Assembly: GCA_016719855.1 (NCBI GenBank)
Contig: JADJYH010000003.1
Coordinates: 62,001 to 126,000, forward strand
Source: Saprospiraceae bacterium
GTDB lineage: Bacteria > Bacteroidota > Bacteroidia > Chitinophagales > Saprospiraceae
Length of the DNA stretch: 64,000 nt
Reading direction: 5' to 3'
In this document: positions 18,923-26,579 of the stretch, in pieces
How positions within the stretch are numbered: position 1 is the stretch's first letter
Layout of the letters: each line of letters starts with the position of its first letter
Notes under the pieces: model-generated
The model's database searches: none
Told to the model about the DNA's origin: nothing
The model's input: the letters and a program-made list of their open reading frames with translations, nothing else
Program-made: the position numbers and the translations under genes

Positions 18923-18930
18923 CAAAAGTA
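18923..18930 (-). promoter_or_regulatory. -7 promoter box for hmgA-hppD
   Basis: CAAAAGTA on the + strand reads TACTTTTG on the minus strand, matching TAnnTTTG, 33 bases before the hmgA ATG. No -33 TTG is obvious. Confidence 0.5.
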
Positions 18931-19024
18931 GAAGTGGAATTTAGTGCCGTGGATGATTTTCATCAATTCGGCGGAGTGATAATTGTCACGAAGTTAGGGG
19001 CTGGTTTTACGAGAAATGCACCAC

Positions 19025-19717
19025 CTACCTTGCTGGGGAATAATCTGTTGGCCACATGAAAATGGACTCCACAGAAGTAGTTAGCGAGCCGCCGCCCTTC
19101 ACTTCCGAGGCTTTGCGGTTAGCAATCCATTCGGGGTCGTTTCGGAAAAGGTCGAAGGCGGCCTTGGCTGCTTCTGGAGAGGGGTGGGTTAGGAAATAGT
19201 AGAGCATATTGTCAGCACCTTGGTCGGCATCAGTGGGCGTCCAGTATATTTTGTTGGTCATGCCGTACCGCTCAAAGCGTTGCACGGTGAACCCACGGAA
19301 ACGAGCCAGCAGGTTTTCCAGGTTGTTCGGGGTGCAGTGGTAGATGCGAAATTCCCAGACGCCACTCCCTGGGTTGGCCGTGAAATTATTGGGAGAGAAA
19401 TCGGTGGTTTTCAGGAAAATGCTTTCTATTTTTGAAATGATAGCTCCTTCCACCTCGCTTTCTTTCCAGACCCGCTGCCAGGTCGTGTCAGCCATGAAGC
19501 CAGCCCAAGCTGCCTCCCGTGCGGCCCGGTTGGGGTAGGAGAGCACGTAGTAGAGCTTCTCGTCTGGGTTGTCCAGCGGCGTCCAGTAGCCTACGTTGGT
19601 CATGCCGTGCTTTTCAAAAAGCTTGGTCGTGTGGTTGCGGAAGCGCTTGTTCAGTTCGTTCAGCTTGCCCTTTGCGGCGGTGTAGATGCGGAGTTCGTAG
19701 CAGCGGGTGACGTTTAT
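19025..19717 (-). pseudogene. NIPSNAP-family protein lacking a canonical start
   Basis: Two NIPSNAP domains are encoded. The longest ATG-initiated product starts at 19603 (192 residues), but homology continues upstream in frame as CYELRIYTAAKGKLNELNKR, the normal beginning of a NIPSNAP domain. That frame runs back only to ATA AAC GTC at 19717, where it meets a TAA (19718-19720) directly beside the tRNA-fMet 3' end. So a start codon is missing, and possibly a signal peptide. Options are an ATA start, a G-to-A base error (ATG AAC), or truncation by recombination at the tRNA. The second domain has VWEFRIYHCTPNNLENLLARF. NIPSNAP function in bacteria is unclear. Confidence 0.65.
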
Positions 19718-19721
19718 TTAG

Positions 19722-19793
19722 TGGCGGGAGCAGGACTTGAACCTGCGGCCTTCGGGTTATGAGCCCGACGAGCTACCAACTGCTCCATCCGCG
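19722..19793 (-). tRNA. tRNA-fMet (anticodon CAT)
   Basis: The minus strand reads CGCGGATGGAGCAGTTGGTA and onward. The anticodon loop CTCATAA sits on a TCGGG/CCCGA stem whose three G-C pairs are the hallmark of initiator tRNA. The T arm GCAGG-TTCAAGT-CCTGC is perfect, and position 1 (C) does not pair with 72 (C), another initiator trait. No CCA is encoded. The 5' acceptor strand has six bases (CGCGGA) where seven are needed to pair with TCCCGCC; restoring GGG for GG near 19789 repairs it, so a base is probably missing in the sequence. It has a full upstream promoter. Confidence 0.93.
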
Positions 19794-19831
19794 ATTTAGT
19801 TTTTTCAAACACTGCTGTTTGAATGTGGGCG

Positions 19832-19862
19832 CAAATATACAGTTAACTTCCGCTCTACCAAA
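19832..19862 (-). promoter_or_regulatory. -33/-7 promoter of tRNA-fMet
   Basis: On the minus strand TTTG (19859-19862) and TATATTTG (19832-19839) are separated by 19 bases, an exact Bacteroidota consensus with correct spacing. The tRNA begins 38 bases downstream. This is the best promoter in the window. Confidence 0.8.
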
Positions 19863-19885
19863 CTGTTTTTTCAAAAAATAAAAAA

Positions 19886-20046
19886 TCAGTACAATTCCTG
19901 TATCCACTTGTTGGCTTCCCGGAGATGGTATTTCACGTTTTCCTCGCCAATCATCGGCGTGTTGCCGCTGGAATCAAGTACTTTTTTCATCCCAAGGATT
20001 AAGCCTGAGGGGATGACCTTTGTCTTTCGGACTTGCGATAGTTATG
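19886..20046 (-). other. Possible C-terminal gene remnant in a 312-base gap
   Basis: The gap 19794-20105 contains the tRNA promoter and this short open frame. Read on the minus strand it encodes KTKVIPSGLILGMKKVLDSS, then ENVKYHLREANKWIQELY and a stop. The composition looks like the end of a real protein, but there is no start beyond an internal ATG at 19990 (34 residues) and a stop lies just upstream of 20046. I do not recognise the family. It could be a decayed gene or chance. Confidence 0.25.
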
Positions 20047-20105
20047 ACTGTTGAGGGAATTGCACAACACTTCCAGCAATACCTGCAATCAAACAATCGA
20101 AAGCA

Positions 20106-20699
20106 CTATTTCTTTGCGTTGAGGAGGTCAACCAACATTTGGGTGATGTCGTGTTTTTCGTTGGCAGTGAGCATGGGGCTTACGATTCCGCCGTGGATGA
20201 GGACGTAGTCGTAGCCATTTGCCTGCTGGAGCGAGTCGGCGAAGTGCTTGATGTCACCGACAAATTTTTCGTCAAAATTGTTGGTTTGCTCCTTCAGTTC
20301 CTGGCTCGCCTTTTCTTCTTGGTTGGCAATGGCCTGTTGCTTTTTGCCGAGGCTTTCTTCGTACTTCTGCGATTCGTTTGGCGTGATGGTGCCGGACTGC
20401 GCCTTGGTCATGTATTCTTTGTATTCCTTTTCAAATGCGCTCTGCTTTGACCTCAGAGATGCCTCCGTGTCTGCGGTTTTTTTCAAGTTGTTTTTTGATA
20501 GCTTGGTAGGCGGTGCTTTTTCGTGCAGCGTGTCAATGTTCACGTGTACGATTCTCAGTGGTTTTTCAATAGCTGTGGAGTCGCTGGAAATGCCCTCCAT
20601 AACGGTCTTTGCCTTTTTCGGCCCCGAGAATTTGTCAATAAACAAATATGCGACCGCAACTAGCAGGACGATATTGAGGATAAGGGACAGGTTTTTCAT
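20106..20699 (-). CDS. OmpH/Skp-family periplasmic chaperone
   Basis: Protein of 197 residues. An N-terminal hydrophobic segment (LSLILNIVLLVAVAYLFI, 4-21) acts as a signal or anchor. A short beta strand RIVHVNIDTL matches the OmpH core start, followed by a long coiled coil (about 68-150, rich in K/E/Q) and a C-terminal YDYVLIHGGIVSPM that closes the trimer core. Skp-type proteins hold unfolded outer-membrane proteins in the periplasm. The gene has its own -7 box (20727-20734) and follows xisI on the same strand. Confidence 0.85.
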   Translation of the reverse strand: MKNLSLILNIVLLVAVAYLFIDKFSGPKKAKTVMEGISSDSTAIEKPLRIVHVNIDTLHEKAPPTKLSKNNLKKTADTEASLRSKQSAFEKEYKEYMTKAQSGTITPNESQKYEESLGKKQQAIANQEEKASQELKEQTNNFDEKFVGDIKHFADSLQQANGYDYVLIHGGIVSPMLTANEKHDITQMLVDLLNAKK

Positions 20700-20726
20700 A
20701 ATGCTGTTTTATGTTTTTAGTGGCGA

Positions 20727-20734
20727 CAAAGCTA
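20727..20734 (-). promoter_or_regulatory. -7 promoter box for the OmpH gene
   Basis: CAAAGCTA on the + strand reads TAGCTTTG on the minus strand, a TAnnTTTG match 28 bases before the ATG at 20699. No -33 TTG at standard spacing. Confidence 0.5.
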
Positions 20735-20764
20735 AGGATTTTTCAATCTGGAAATCGGCAGCGG

Positions 20765-21103
20765 TTACCCGACAGCAAAATCCGTAAACTCCCGCTCTTC
20801 GGTAGGTATCCAGCCCAGCACAATGTCTGATTTCGGGACGCCCATTCTTTCTAGTTCACCCACCGGGTCAGCGTCCGTCCAGTTGACTTGCAGCCAGATT
20901 TTATCATTTTTTATGTCAAAATGAAGCGGACAGTGATGCACAAACTCATCACCATTCCAGCCAATGGTCACCAATTGGTAGTGATGGTTTTCTCGGTCGG
21001 CGACCACCTGTATCTCTGCATCAGGCATATTGGCATAAGGCGTGGCGGCGTATTCACGAAGGATTTTGAGAATAAAAGACTCGTAGGTTTTTACTTTATC
21101 CAT
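20765..21103 (-). CDS. xisI: XisI-family protein
   Basis: Protein of 112 residues matching the XisI (fdxN element excision controlling factor) family: MDKVKTYESFILKILREYA, an HHYQLVTIGWNG strand, LHFDIKNDKIWLQVNWTD and the closing GVPKSDIVLGWIPTEER. XisI with XisH was first described in heterocyst fdxN element excision in Anabaena. Most homologues, as here, have no such element nearby, so the name does not give the function. Its start overlaps the end of xisH by 13 bases, implying coupled translation and a two-protein unit. Confidence 0.9.
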   Translation of the reverse strand: MDKVKTYESFILKILREYAATPYANMPDAEIQVVADRENHHYQLVTIGWNGDEFVHHCPLHFDIKNDKIWLQVNWTDADPVGELERMGVPKSDIVLGWIPTEEREFTDFAVG

Positions 21104-21504
21104 TGCTCGATTTTTTTCTGGCCTATGTTGTAAACTACAATTTTAAGGTTGTTTCGCTTCACTATCAACTGAATGCCAGGCTTTTGAAAAAAGAAATCAT
21201 AGACCCTTTTTGGAATGGCGAGAAACAGCACCCTATCAGGCTCGTAAGTCTCCAAGCCCACAACGTAGCTGTTGAACTGACCTAATGCCTCAAAAATCAT
21301 GCAATGCCGAAGGGCTGAGGAAACTTTTATCTCGACAGCCATCTTCGAGTCTCCCTTTTCGGCACCAATTACCTCCTCCGCCCCTAGGTCAATTTTGAAC
21401 TCTACCTCGCCTGTTTTGAATCTGAGCGGGTCATGCGTGATTTTCCAGCCGTCCTTTATCAAGGCATCTTTCACAAGGTCGTGGTATTTGTCTTTTGCTG
21501 CCAT
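21091..21504 (-). CDS. xisH: XisH-family PD-(D/E)XK-like protein
   Basis: Protein of 137 residues, full family length. A nuclease-like core is visible: D39 (KIDLGAEE) and the E58-x-K60 pair (AVEIKVSS), followed by ALGQFNSYVVGLE and the IPKRVYDFF segment. It overlaps xisI downstream. Together they resemble a small nuclease plus partner, and a toxin-antitoxin or defence role has been suggested by analogy; nothing here proves it. A possible 35-residue ORF with an unusually strong ribosome binding site lies 19 bases upstream. Confidence 0.9.
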   Translation of the reverse strand: MAAKDKYHDLVKDALIKDGWKITHDPLRFKTGEVEFKIDLGAEEVIGAEKGDSKMAVEIKVSSALRHCMIFEALGQFNSYVVGLETYEPDRVLFLAIPKRVYDFFFQKPGIQLIVKRNNLKIVVYNIGQKKIEQWIK

Positions 21505-21523
21505 TTATAAAAGGAGATTAGTT

Positions 21524-21631
21524 TTAGGTTGTTAGGCAATTGGCTATTAATTCCGTTCCGATTGCCCAGATAAATTCACTTAATGTAAATGCTATCAATG
21601 GAAGATTCGGTTTTGTAAATGTTGTTTCCAT
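21524..21631 (-). CDS. Possible 35-residue small protein upstream of xisH
   Basis: ATG at 21631 is preceded by GGAGG with a 5-base spacer, an ideal Shine-Dalgarno site; I found nothing comparable at the other starts in this Bacteroidota window. The product is METTFTKPNLPLIAFTLSEF, then IWAIGTELIANCLTT, moderately hydrophobic. It ends 19 bases before the xisH start, so it could be a leader peptide, a third small component of the xisHI unit, or a remnant. No family is recognised. A palindrome lies 41 bases upstream. Confidence 0.4.
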   Translation of the reverse strand: METTFTKPNLPLIAFTLSEFIWAIGTELIANCLTT

Positions 21632-21671
21632 GTTTACCTCCTTTTATTTTCAGTTAGATTGAAAAATTTTG

Positions 21672-21689
21672 TTTGTAAAAACTTACAAA
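21672..21689. promoter_or_regulatory. Palindromic operator candidate upstream of the xisHI unit
   Basis: TTTGTAA-aaac-TTACAAA is a perfect 7-base inverted repeat in an AT-rich gap between secA and the small ORF. The symmetry and position suggest a binding site for a dimeric regulator, possibly autoregulation of the xisHI unit. No T run follows on the minus strand, so it is not a terminator. Confidence 0.35.
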
Positions 21690-21784
21690 ATAAAAGAGCA
21701 ACCGGAACAACAATTAATACCAATTTAATGGCGCCTAAGACCTCTAACGACCTAAAACTTTAGAAGTCAATTTTTTTCAATTTC

Positions 21785-24700
21785 TCACTTCCCATGGCAC
21801 TGCTTGTACTTTTTCCCACTCCCGCAGGGACAAGGGATCGTTGCGGCCCACACGCGGCTCGCTGTGTTTGACGGTCTCCTGTCGCACGGGATGTGAAACA
21901 GCCTCTGCCGGCCTGCACGTGCCCGGGCAGCATCCTCGGTCACCGGTGCGCCGCCGCCATCGCGGCTGATGCGCATTTTGCTCATGTCCACCCGCTGTGG
22001 CTCACGGGCCTGCTGCACTTGTTGGTTGGCGGGCATGGCAAGCGTACCATGCGAGAGGTACGAGGAAACCTCCTCGTTTATCACATAAACCAGCTCCTCA
22101 AAGAGCTTGTAGGCCTCCATTTTATAGATGACCAAGGGGTCTTTTTGCTCAAAGCTGGCCGACTGCACGGATTCCTTCAGTTCGTCCATGCTGCGCAAAT
22201 GCTCTTTCCATTTTTCATCCAAAATGGCCAGTGTCACGGCCTTCTCCACATCCCGCATGATGCTTTTGCCCTTTGATTTCACGGCGTCCTCCAGCTCGGC
22301 AGCGATGGGCAACATGCGGCTGCGGCCATCAGTGTACGGCACGGCAATGCGGCGGTAACGTTGCCCTTCCCGCTCGTGTACCTGCTGGATGGTGGGCAGC
22401 AGTTGGTTGATGAGCTGCTCCTTCCGGTGGTAAAAATCGTAGAACTGCTCCTGGAAGCGGTCGGTCAGGTCTTCCACTTTGCCAGCGTTGTACTCCTGCT
22501 CCGTGAAGTTGGGGTCAACGCCCAAAGTGCTGATGCAGTCCCGACGGAAAGCCTCAAAGTTGCCGTTGTCTTTGTGGGAGGAGACCAGGCTCTCGGACAT
22601 GCCCCTGAACATCATGTCAAGGTCCACTTGCAGGCGCTCGCCGCTGAGGGCGTTGTAGCGTTTGCGATAAATGGCCTCCCGCTGGATGTTCATCACGTCG
22701 TCGTATTCGAGCAATCGCTTGCGGATGCCGAAGTTGTTCTCCTCTACCTTCTGCTGCGCCCGCTCGATGCTCTTCGTCACCATCGAGTGCTGGATGACGT
22801 CGCCCTCTTGGTGGCCCATTTTGTCCATCAACCCTGCAATGCGCTCGCTCTGGAAAAGGCGCATGAGGTTGTCTTCCAGAGACACGTAGAATTGCGAAGA
22901 ACCCGGGTCGCCCTGGCGGCCTGCACGGCCCCTGAGCTGGCGGTCCACCCGGCGACTGTCGTGCCGCTCGGTGCCGACGATGGCGAGGCCGCCAACGGTT
23001 TTCGCATCAGGCTTAAGCTGGAAGGCCGAGACCAGTTCGTGCTTTTCGTCTATTATTAGCTCCTTGCCAGTGCCACGCTGTTTGAGGGTGTACGGGAAGC
23101 CGCCCTTGCCGCTTCCCACTTTCACCACGTCAAAAAGGGTGGGAGGGGCGAGCTTGATGTCCGTGCCCCGACCAGCCATGTTGGTGGCGATGGTCACGTT
23201 TCCGTGGCCGTTTTCGTCCTGTTGGCCTGCTTTTGCCACGATGGCCGCCTCCCGCTGGTGCTGTTTGGCATTGAGCACTTCGTGTTTAACGCCCCTGAGG
23301 CTGAGGAACCGGCTGAGTTTTTCGGAAATGTCCACCGAGGTCGTACCAACTAAAATGGGACGCCCGGCCTTGCTCAAATGCACGATTTTGTCCACGACAG
23401 CATTGTATTTTTCACGTGCGGTTTTATACACTTCGTCCTCACTGTCCAATCGCTGGACAGACACGTTGGTCGGGATGACGGATACGTCAAGCTTGTAGAT
23501 GTCCCAAAGTTCCTTGGCCTCTGTTTCTGCCGTACCGGTCATGCCACAGAGCTTGTGGTACATGCGGAAGTAGTTCTGGAGGGTGATGGTAGCGTAGGTC
23601 TGGGTGGCTTCGCCAACTTTTACGTTTTCCTTGGCTTCCAATGCCTGGTGGAGGCCATCGGAGTAGCGGCGGCCTTCCATCATACGGCCGGTCTGCTCGT
23701 CCACGATTTTCACCTCGCCTTCCATGACGATGTATTCCTCGTCTTTTTCGAAAAGGGTGTATGCCTTCAGCAACTGGTGCATGGCGTGGAGGCGGCTCGA
23801 TTTCACCGCAAACTCCTGCGACAGCTTCACCTTTACCTCTTCCTTTTCGGTCTTGTCCAGTTCGCTGTTGTCAATCTCGACCATGCGGGCGGCGAGGTCG
23901 GGCATGATGAAAAAGCTGGGGTCGTCCTTGCCACGGGCGAGCCATTCGGCCCCGCCGTCGGTGAGTTCCACGCCACGGTTTTTCTCGTCAATGGTGAAAA
24001 GCAGCGGCTCGTCCACGAGGTGCATGTGCTTCGAGTTCTCCTGCATATACTGGTTCTCGGCCTTTTGCAGCATGACCTTCACGCCTTCTTCGCTGAGGAA
24101 CTTGATGAGCGGTCGGTACTTGGGCAATGCCCTGTGCGCCCGCAGCAGGGCGAGTCCGGCTTCGCCTTCCTCGTTGCCTGTTTGGCCTTCGGCAAACATT
24201 TTTTTGGCCTCGGCCAAATATTGGCCGGCCAGTTTTTGCTGGGCTGCCAACAGTTTTTCTACTTCTGGTTTCAGGTTTTTGTACTCCTGTTCCTCTTCGC
24301 CCTCGCCCACGGGGCCGGAGATGATGAGCGGTGTACGGGCATCGTCAATGAGCACGGAGTCCACCTCGTCCACCATGGCAAAGTGGTGCTTGCGCTGCAC
24401 CATTTCATCGAGGGAGCGCACCATGTTGTCGCGCAGGTAATCGAAGCCGAACTCGTTGTTGGTACCGTAGGTGATGTCGCACATGTACGCCTTGCGACGG
24501 GCTTCCGAGTGCGGCTTGTGCTTGTCGATGCAATCAATCGTGAGGAGCAGGAACTCCATTATTGGCCCAATCCACTCGCTGTCACGTCGGGCGAGGTAGT
24601 CGTTCACCGTCACCACGTGAACGCCCTGGCCGCTGAGGCCGTTGAGGTAGGCGGGCAGCGTGGCCACGAGGGTCTTGCCCTCACCCGTTGCCATCTCGGC

Positions 24701-25264
24701 GATTTTGCCTTCGTGCAACACCGAGCCACCGATGAGCTGCACGTCGTAGTGGACCATGTTCCAGGTGATTTCGCCACCGGCGGCCACCCAGGAGTTTTTC
24801 CAAATGGCCATGTCGCCCTCTATTTTCACGTAGCTCTTCGACTGGTTGGCGGCCAGCTCACGGTCGTGGTGAGTGGCCATCACGGCGATGGTGGGGTTCT
24901 CTTTGAAACGGCGGGAAACTTCCTTCACCACGGCAAATGCCTCGGGCATCAGTTCGCGCAGGATGTCTTCGAGGTGCTTGTCCCGCTCTTTTTTTAGTTC
25001 GTCCAGTTCCTTGAAAAGGTCTTCTTTTTGGTGGATGTCCTCGGTTTCCTTGGCCTGCACGAGTATGCTCTCGATGTCCTGGTCAATGCCAGCGAGGTGG
25101 TCGGCTATGCGCTGGCGAAATTCGAGGGTTTTGTTGCGGAGTTGGTCGTGGCTGAGGTCCTGGAGTTTTTCCCATTCCTCGTTTGTGGCGTCCACGATGG
25201 GAGCGTACTTGTCGTAGTCCCGCTCGTGTTTTGATTTGAAAAGCGATTTGAAAATACCAAGCAT
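21785..25264 (-). CDS. secA: Protein translocase ATPase SecA
   Basis: Motor of the Sec export pathway, 1,159 residues, long as in other Bacteroidota. The start at 25264 (MLGIFKSLFKSK) matches the usual N-terminus; the in-frame codons upstream are made of the leader word repeat. Visible motifs are Walker A GEGKTLVATLPAYLNG, Walker B DEVDSVLIDDARTPL, IATNMAGRGTDIKL, the RQLRGRAGRQGDPG helicase motif and a C-terminal zinc SEC-C motif CPCGSGKKYKQCHG. Just before the zinc motif about 24 residues are in the wrong frame: the neighbouring frame reads RQETVKHSEPRVGRNDP, the expected linker. Two compensating one-base errors, near 21815-21820 and about 21900-21920, explain this. Confidence 0.95.
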   Translation of the reverse strand: MLGIFKSLFKSKHERDYDKYAPIVDATNEEWEKLQDLSHDQLRNKTLEFRQRIADHLAGIDQDIESILVQAKETEDIHQKEDLFKELDELKKERDKHLEDILRELMPEAFAVVKEVSRRFKENPTIAVMATHHDRELAANQSKSYVKIEGDMAIWKNSWVAAGGEITWNMVHYDVQLIGGSVLHEGKIAEMATGEGKTLVATLPAYLNGLSGQGVHVVTVNDYLARRDSEWIGPIMEFLLLTIDCIDKHKPHSEARRKAYMCDITYGTNNEFGFDYLRDNMVRSLDEMVQRKHHFAMVDEVDSVLIDDARTPLIISGPVGEGEEEQEYKNLKPEVEKLLAAQQKLAGQYLAEAKKMFAEGQTGNEEGEAGLALLRAHRALPKYRPLIKFLSEEGVKVMLQKAENQYMQENSKHMHLVDEPLLFTIDEKNRGVELTDGGAEWLARGKDDPSFFIMPDLAARMVEIDNSELDKTEKEEVKVKLSQEFAVKSSRLHAMHQLLKAYTLFEKDEEYIVMEGEVKIVDEQTGRMMEGRRYSDGLHQALEAKENVKVGEATQTYATITLQNYFRMYHKLCGMTGTAETEAKELWDIYKLDVSVIPTNVSVQRLDSEDEVYKTAREKYNAVVDKIVHLSKAGRPILVGTTSVDISEKLSRFLSLRGVKHEVLNAKQHQREAAIVAKAGQQDENGHGNVTIATNMAGRGTDIKLAPPTLFDVVKVGSGKGGFPYTLKQRGTGKELIIDEKHELVSAFQLKPDAKTVGGLAIVGTERHDSRRVDRQLRGRAGRQGDPGSSQFYVSLEDNLMRLFQSERIAGLMDKMGHQEGDVIQHSMVTKSIERAQQKVEENNFGIRKRLLEYDDVMNIQREAIYRKRYNALSGERLQVDLDMMFRGMSESLVSSHKDNGNFEAFRRDCISTLGVDPNFTEQEYNAGKVEDLTDRFQEQFYDFYHRKEQLINQLLPTIQQVHEREGQRYRRIAVPYTDGRSRMLPIAAELEDAVKSKGKSIMRDVEKAVTLAILDEKWKEHLRSMDELKESVQSASFEQKDPLVIYKMEAYKLFEELVYVINEEVSSYLSHGTLAMPANQQVQQAREPQRVDMSKMRISRDGGGAPVTEDAARARAGRQRLFHIPCDRRPSNTASRVWAATIPCPCGSGKKYKQCHGK

Positions 25265-25269
25265 GAGGT

Positions 25270-25346
25270 GAATTTCGGATTTGGGATTTCGGATTTCGGA
25301 TTGGGGCACGGGTAATCCGAAATCCCAAATCCGAAATCCGAAATCA
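25270..25346. repeat. Long inverted word repeat forming the secA leader (TTCGGATTTGGGATT)
   Basis: The left arm at 25272-25302 and right arm at 25314-25346 consist of TTCGGATTT/TGGGATT words and their complements, separated by an 11-base loop. The stem is about 30 bases with few mismatches. It fills nearly the whole leader between the -7 box at 25359-25366 and the secA ATG at 25264, ending within about 10 bases of the start codon. Confidence 0.8.
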
Positions 25347-25358
25347 AAAAAAAGTGTG

Positions 25359-25366
25359 CAAAGATA
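25359..25366 (-). promoter_or_regulatory. -7 promoter box for secA
   Basis: CAAAGATA on the + strand reads TATCTTTG on the minus strand. It lies about 95 bases before the secA ATG, with the word-hairpin between. No clear -33 element. Confidence 0.55.
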
Positions 25367-25483
25367 GAACAAGCTTAGGTTCTGTCGGGTGGGAAAGTTT
25401 TACACAATTCGTACCGGAAGGAAAAATATGACGGGCTGGCAGGTTTTTGGAAAAAAGGTGGGACGTTTTGGCAGGGGCTTTTA

Positions 25484-25607
25484 GTTTGCAGTTCGACAGT
25501 TGGCAGGGCAGTCAGTTTCGGAGTTCGGCAGTTCGCCAGTGGGCAGTCAGAACCCTACTGCTGCGGCCTGACTGCCAACTGCCAACTGTCGAACTGCCGA
25601 ACTGAAC
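25484..25607. repeat. Inverted word repeat (CAGTTCGACAGTTGGCAG)
   Basis: The left arm (about 25484-25549) has several CAGTTCG/CAGTTGGCAG words. The right arm (25567-25607) has CTGACTGCCAACTGCC and then AACTGTCGAACTGCC. It lies right after the stop of the 25608-26240 gene and upstream of secA, so it can act as the 3' hairpin of that gene. The same word reappears as a single arm after rpsL (43690-43718). Confidence 0.7.
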
Positions 25608-26240
25608 TCATGGCCTGTTAATCCTGCGGTTGCGGCGCTTTTCGTAGCCGTGGATGAATGGGCCTTGCTCAACGGTCTTGCCAGGATGGCAATCCCAAGC
25701 TTCTGGGGCGTACACTTTGGAGAAAAAATAGACCGTTTTCTCGTTGCCGGGATCTAGTACGCTGATATCGTTGCCAGGGTTCGAGTTCAGCGAGTTGGGC
25801 AAATGGTTGAATGGGTCCTCGTTGGCCATCAGGTACAACGACTCTGGGCAGTCGGGCGATTTGTTGGAGAAAGTGAACAGCAGCGTCTCCTCTCCGGCAT
25901 GAAAAAACATCGGCGGGTCGGCAGTCACTAGCCCGAAGGAGACATAATCCTTTTCCGGGTTTTCCTTTGGCGTTGGCACGTAGGCATTTTGCTCCCAAGT
26001 GCCGCTGAACGATTTCAGGTTGTTAAACTGCGAACCAGGAGGCGTCACCAACGTCACCTGGCCTGAGCCGATGATGAGGTAGTCGGATGGTTCGATGCCA
26101 TCTTCCGGCGTGGCGAAAACGCCCCATGCGAGGCTGTCCTGTAGCCATTGAAGTTTGAATTGGATTTGTGAAAAAGCAGGGGTGGCGGCAAGGCAAAAGG
26201 CCACAAGTACCCCACTGGCAAGTGATTTTGTGGAAACCAT
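25608..26240 (-). CDS. Secreted protein of a Saprospirales-type uncharacterised family
   Basis: Exported protein of 210 residues with a signal peptide at 1-24 (LVAFCLAATPAFS). The mature part begins FKLQWLQDSLAWGVFATP, with GSGQVTLVTPPG, FSGTWEQNAYVP, ETLLFTFSNKS, CPESLYL and PNSLNSNPGNDISVLDPG. I recognise this as the N-terminal module of many large surface proteins in Saprospirales, here free-standing with a short basic tail (EKRRNRRINRP). The function is unknown; the beta-rich pattern suggests an adhesive or scaffold fold. No sorting-signal domain is present. Confidence 0.6.
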   Translation of the reverse strand: MVSTKSLASGVLVAFCLAATPAFSQIQFKLQWLQDSLAWGVFATPEDGIEPSDYLIIGSGQVTLVTPPGSQFNNLKSFSGTWEQNAYVPTPKENPEKDYVSFGLVTADPPMFFHAGEETLLFTFSNKSPDCPESLYLMANEDPFNHLPNSLNSNPGNDISVLDPGNEKTVYFFSKVYAPEAWDCHPGKTVEQGPFIHGYEKRRNRRINRP

Positions 26241-26579
26241 GGTTATGCGTTTTTGAAAAATTCGAGGGGGGAGGTTGAAAAATGGAAATAACTGGGAAGA
26301 AAAGGCAAGTTTAGTGCCAGAGTAGAGTGGTTTTCGGGTTTAATCGGGGATTCGGATTTCGGGCAAATACGACCTTAAACCTGAAAACATGAGACCTGAA
26401 ACTGGAGTTACCTCGCCCCCCCTTCAAGGGTAGCAGTTTCATCGCTGCCAGCTTGGCGATGTATTGGGCTGTCTGCGGGCTGTACAATCAGCGGAGAGTA
26501 TGCTCCATACCATGTTAAAACTCGTGGGCTATTTTTTTTTGACGTCTTTCTGCATCTTTTCATACCTCATACCTCATAC
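26241..26579. other. 339-base gap without a supportable gene
   Basis: Between phoU and the secreted-protein gene. A T9 run lies at 26532-26540, and near phoU there is a single arm of the word CATACCT (three copies, 26560-26582) with no partner. A short minus frame reads WYGAYSPLIVQPADS, which I cannot assign. I see no RNA gene, promoter box or insertion-sequence end. Confidence 0.4.

Noticed and set aside
20765..21504. An fdxN-type excision element around xisHI
   Set aside because: No recombinase gene and no flanking direct repeats are visible; XisHI alone does not define such an element.
23378..24997. 539-residue open frame on the + strand opposite secA
   Set aside because: It is the antisense shadow of a highly conserved gene; high GC at third positions keeps the opposite frame open. 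The product has no recognisable motif and no promoter.
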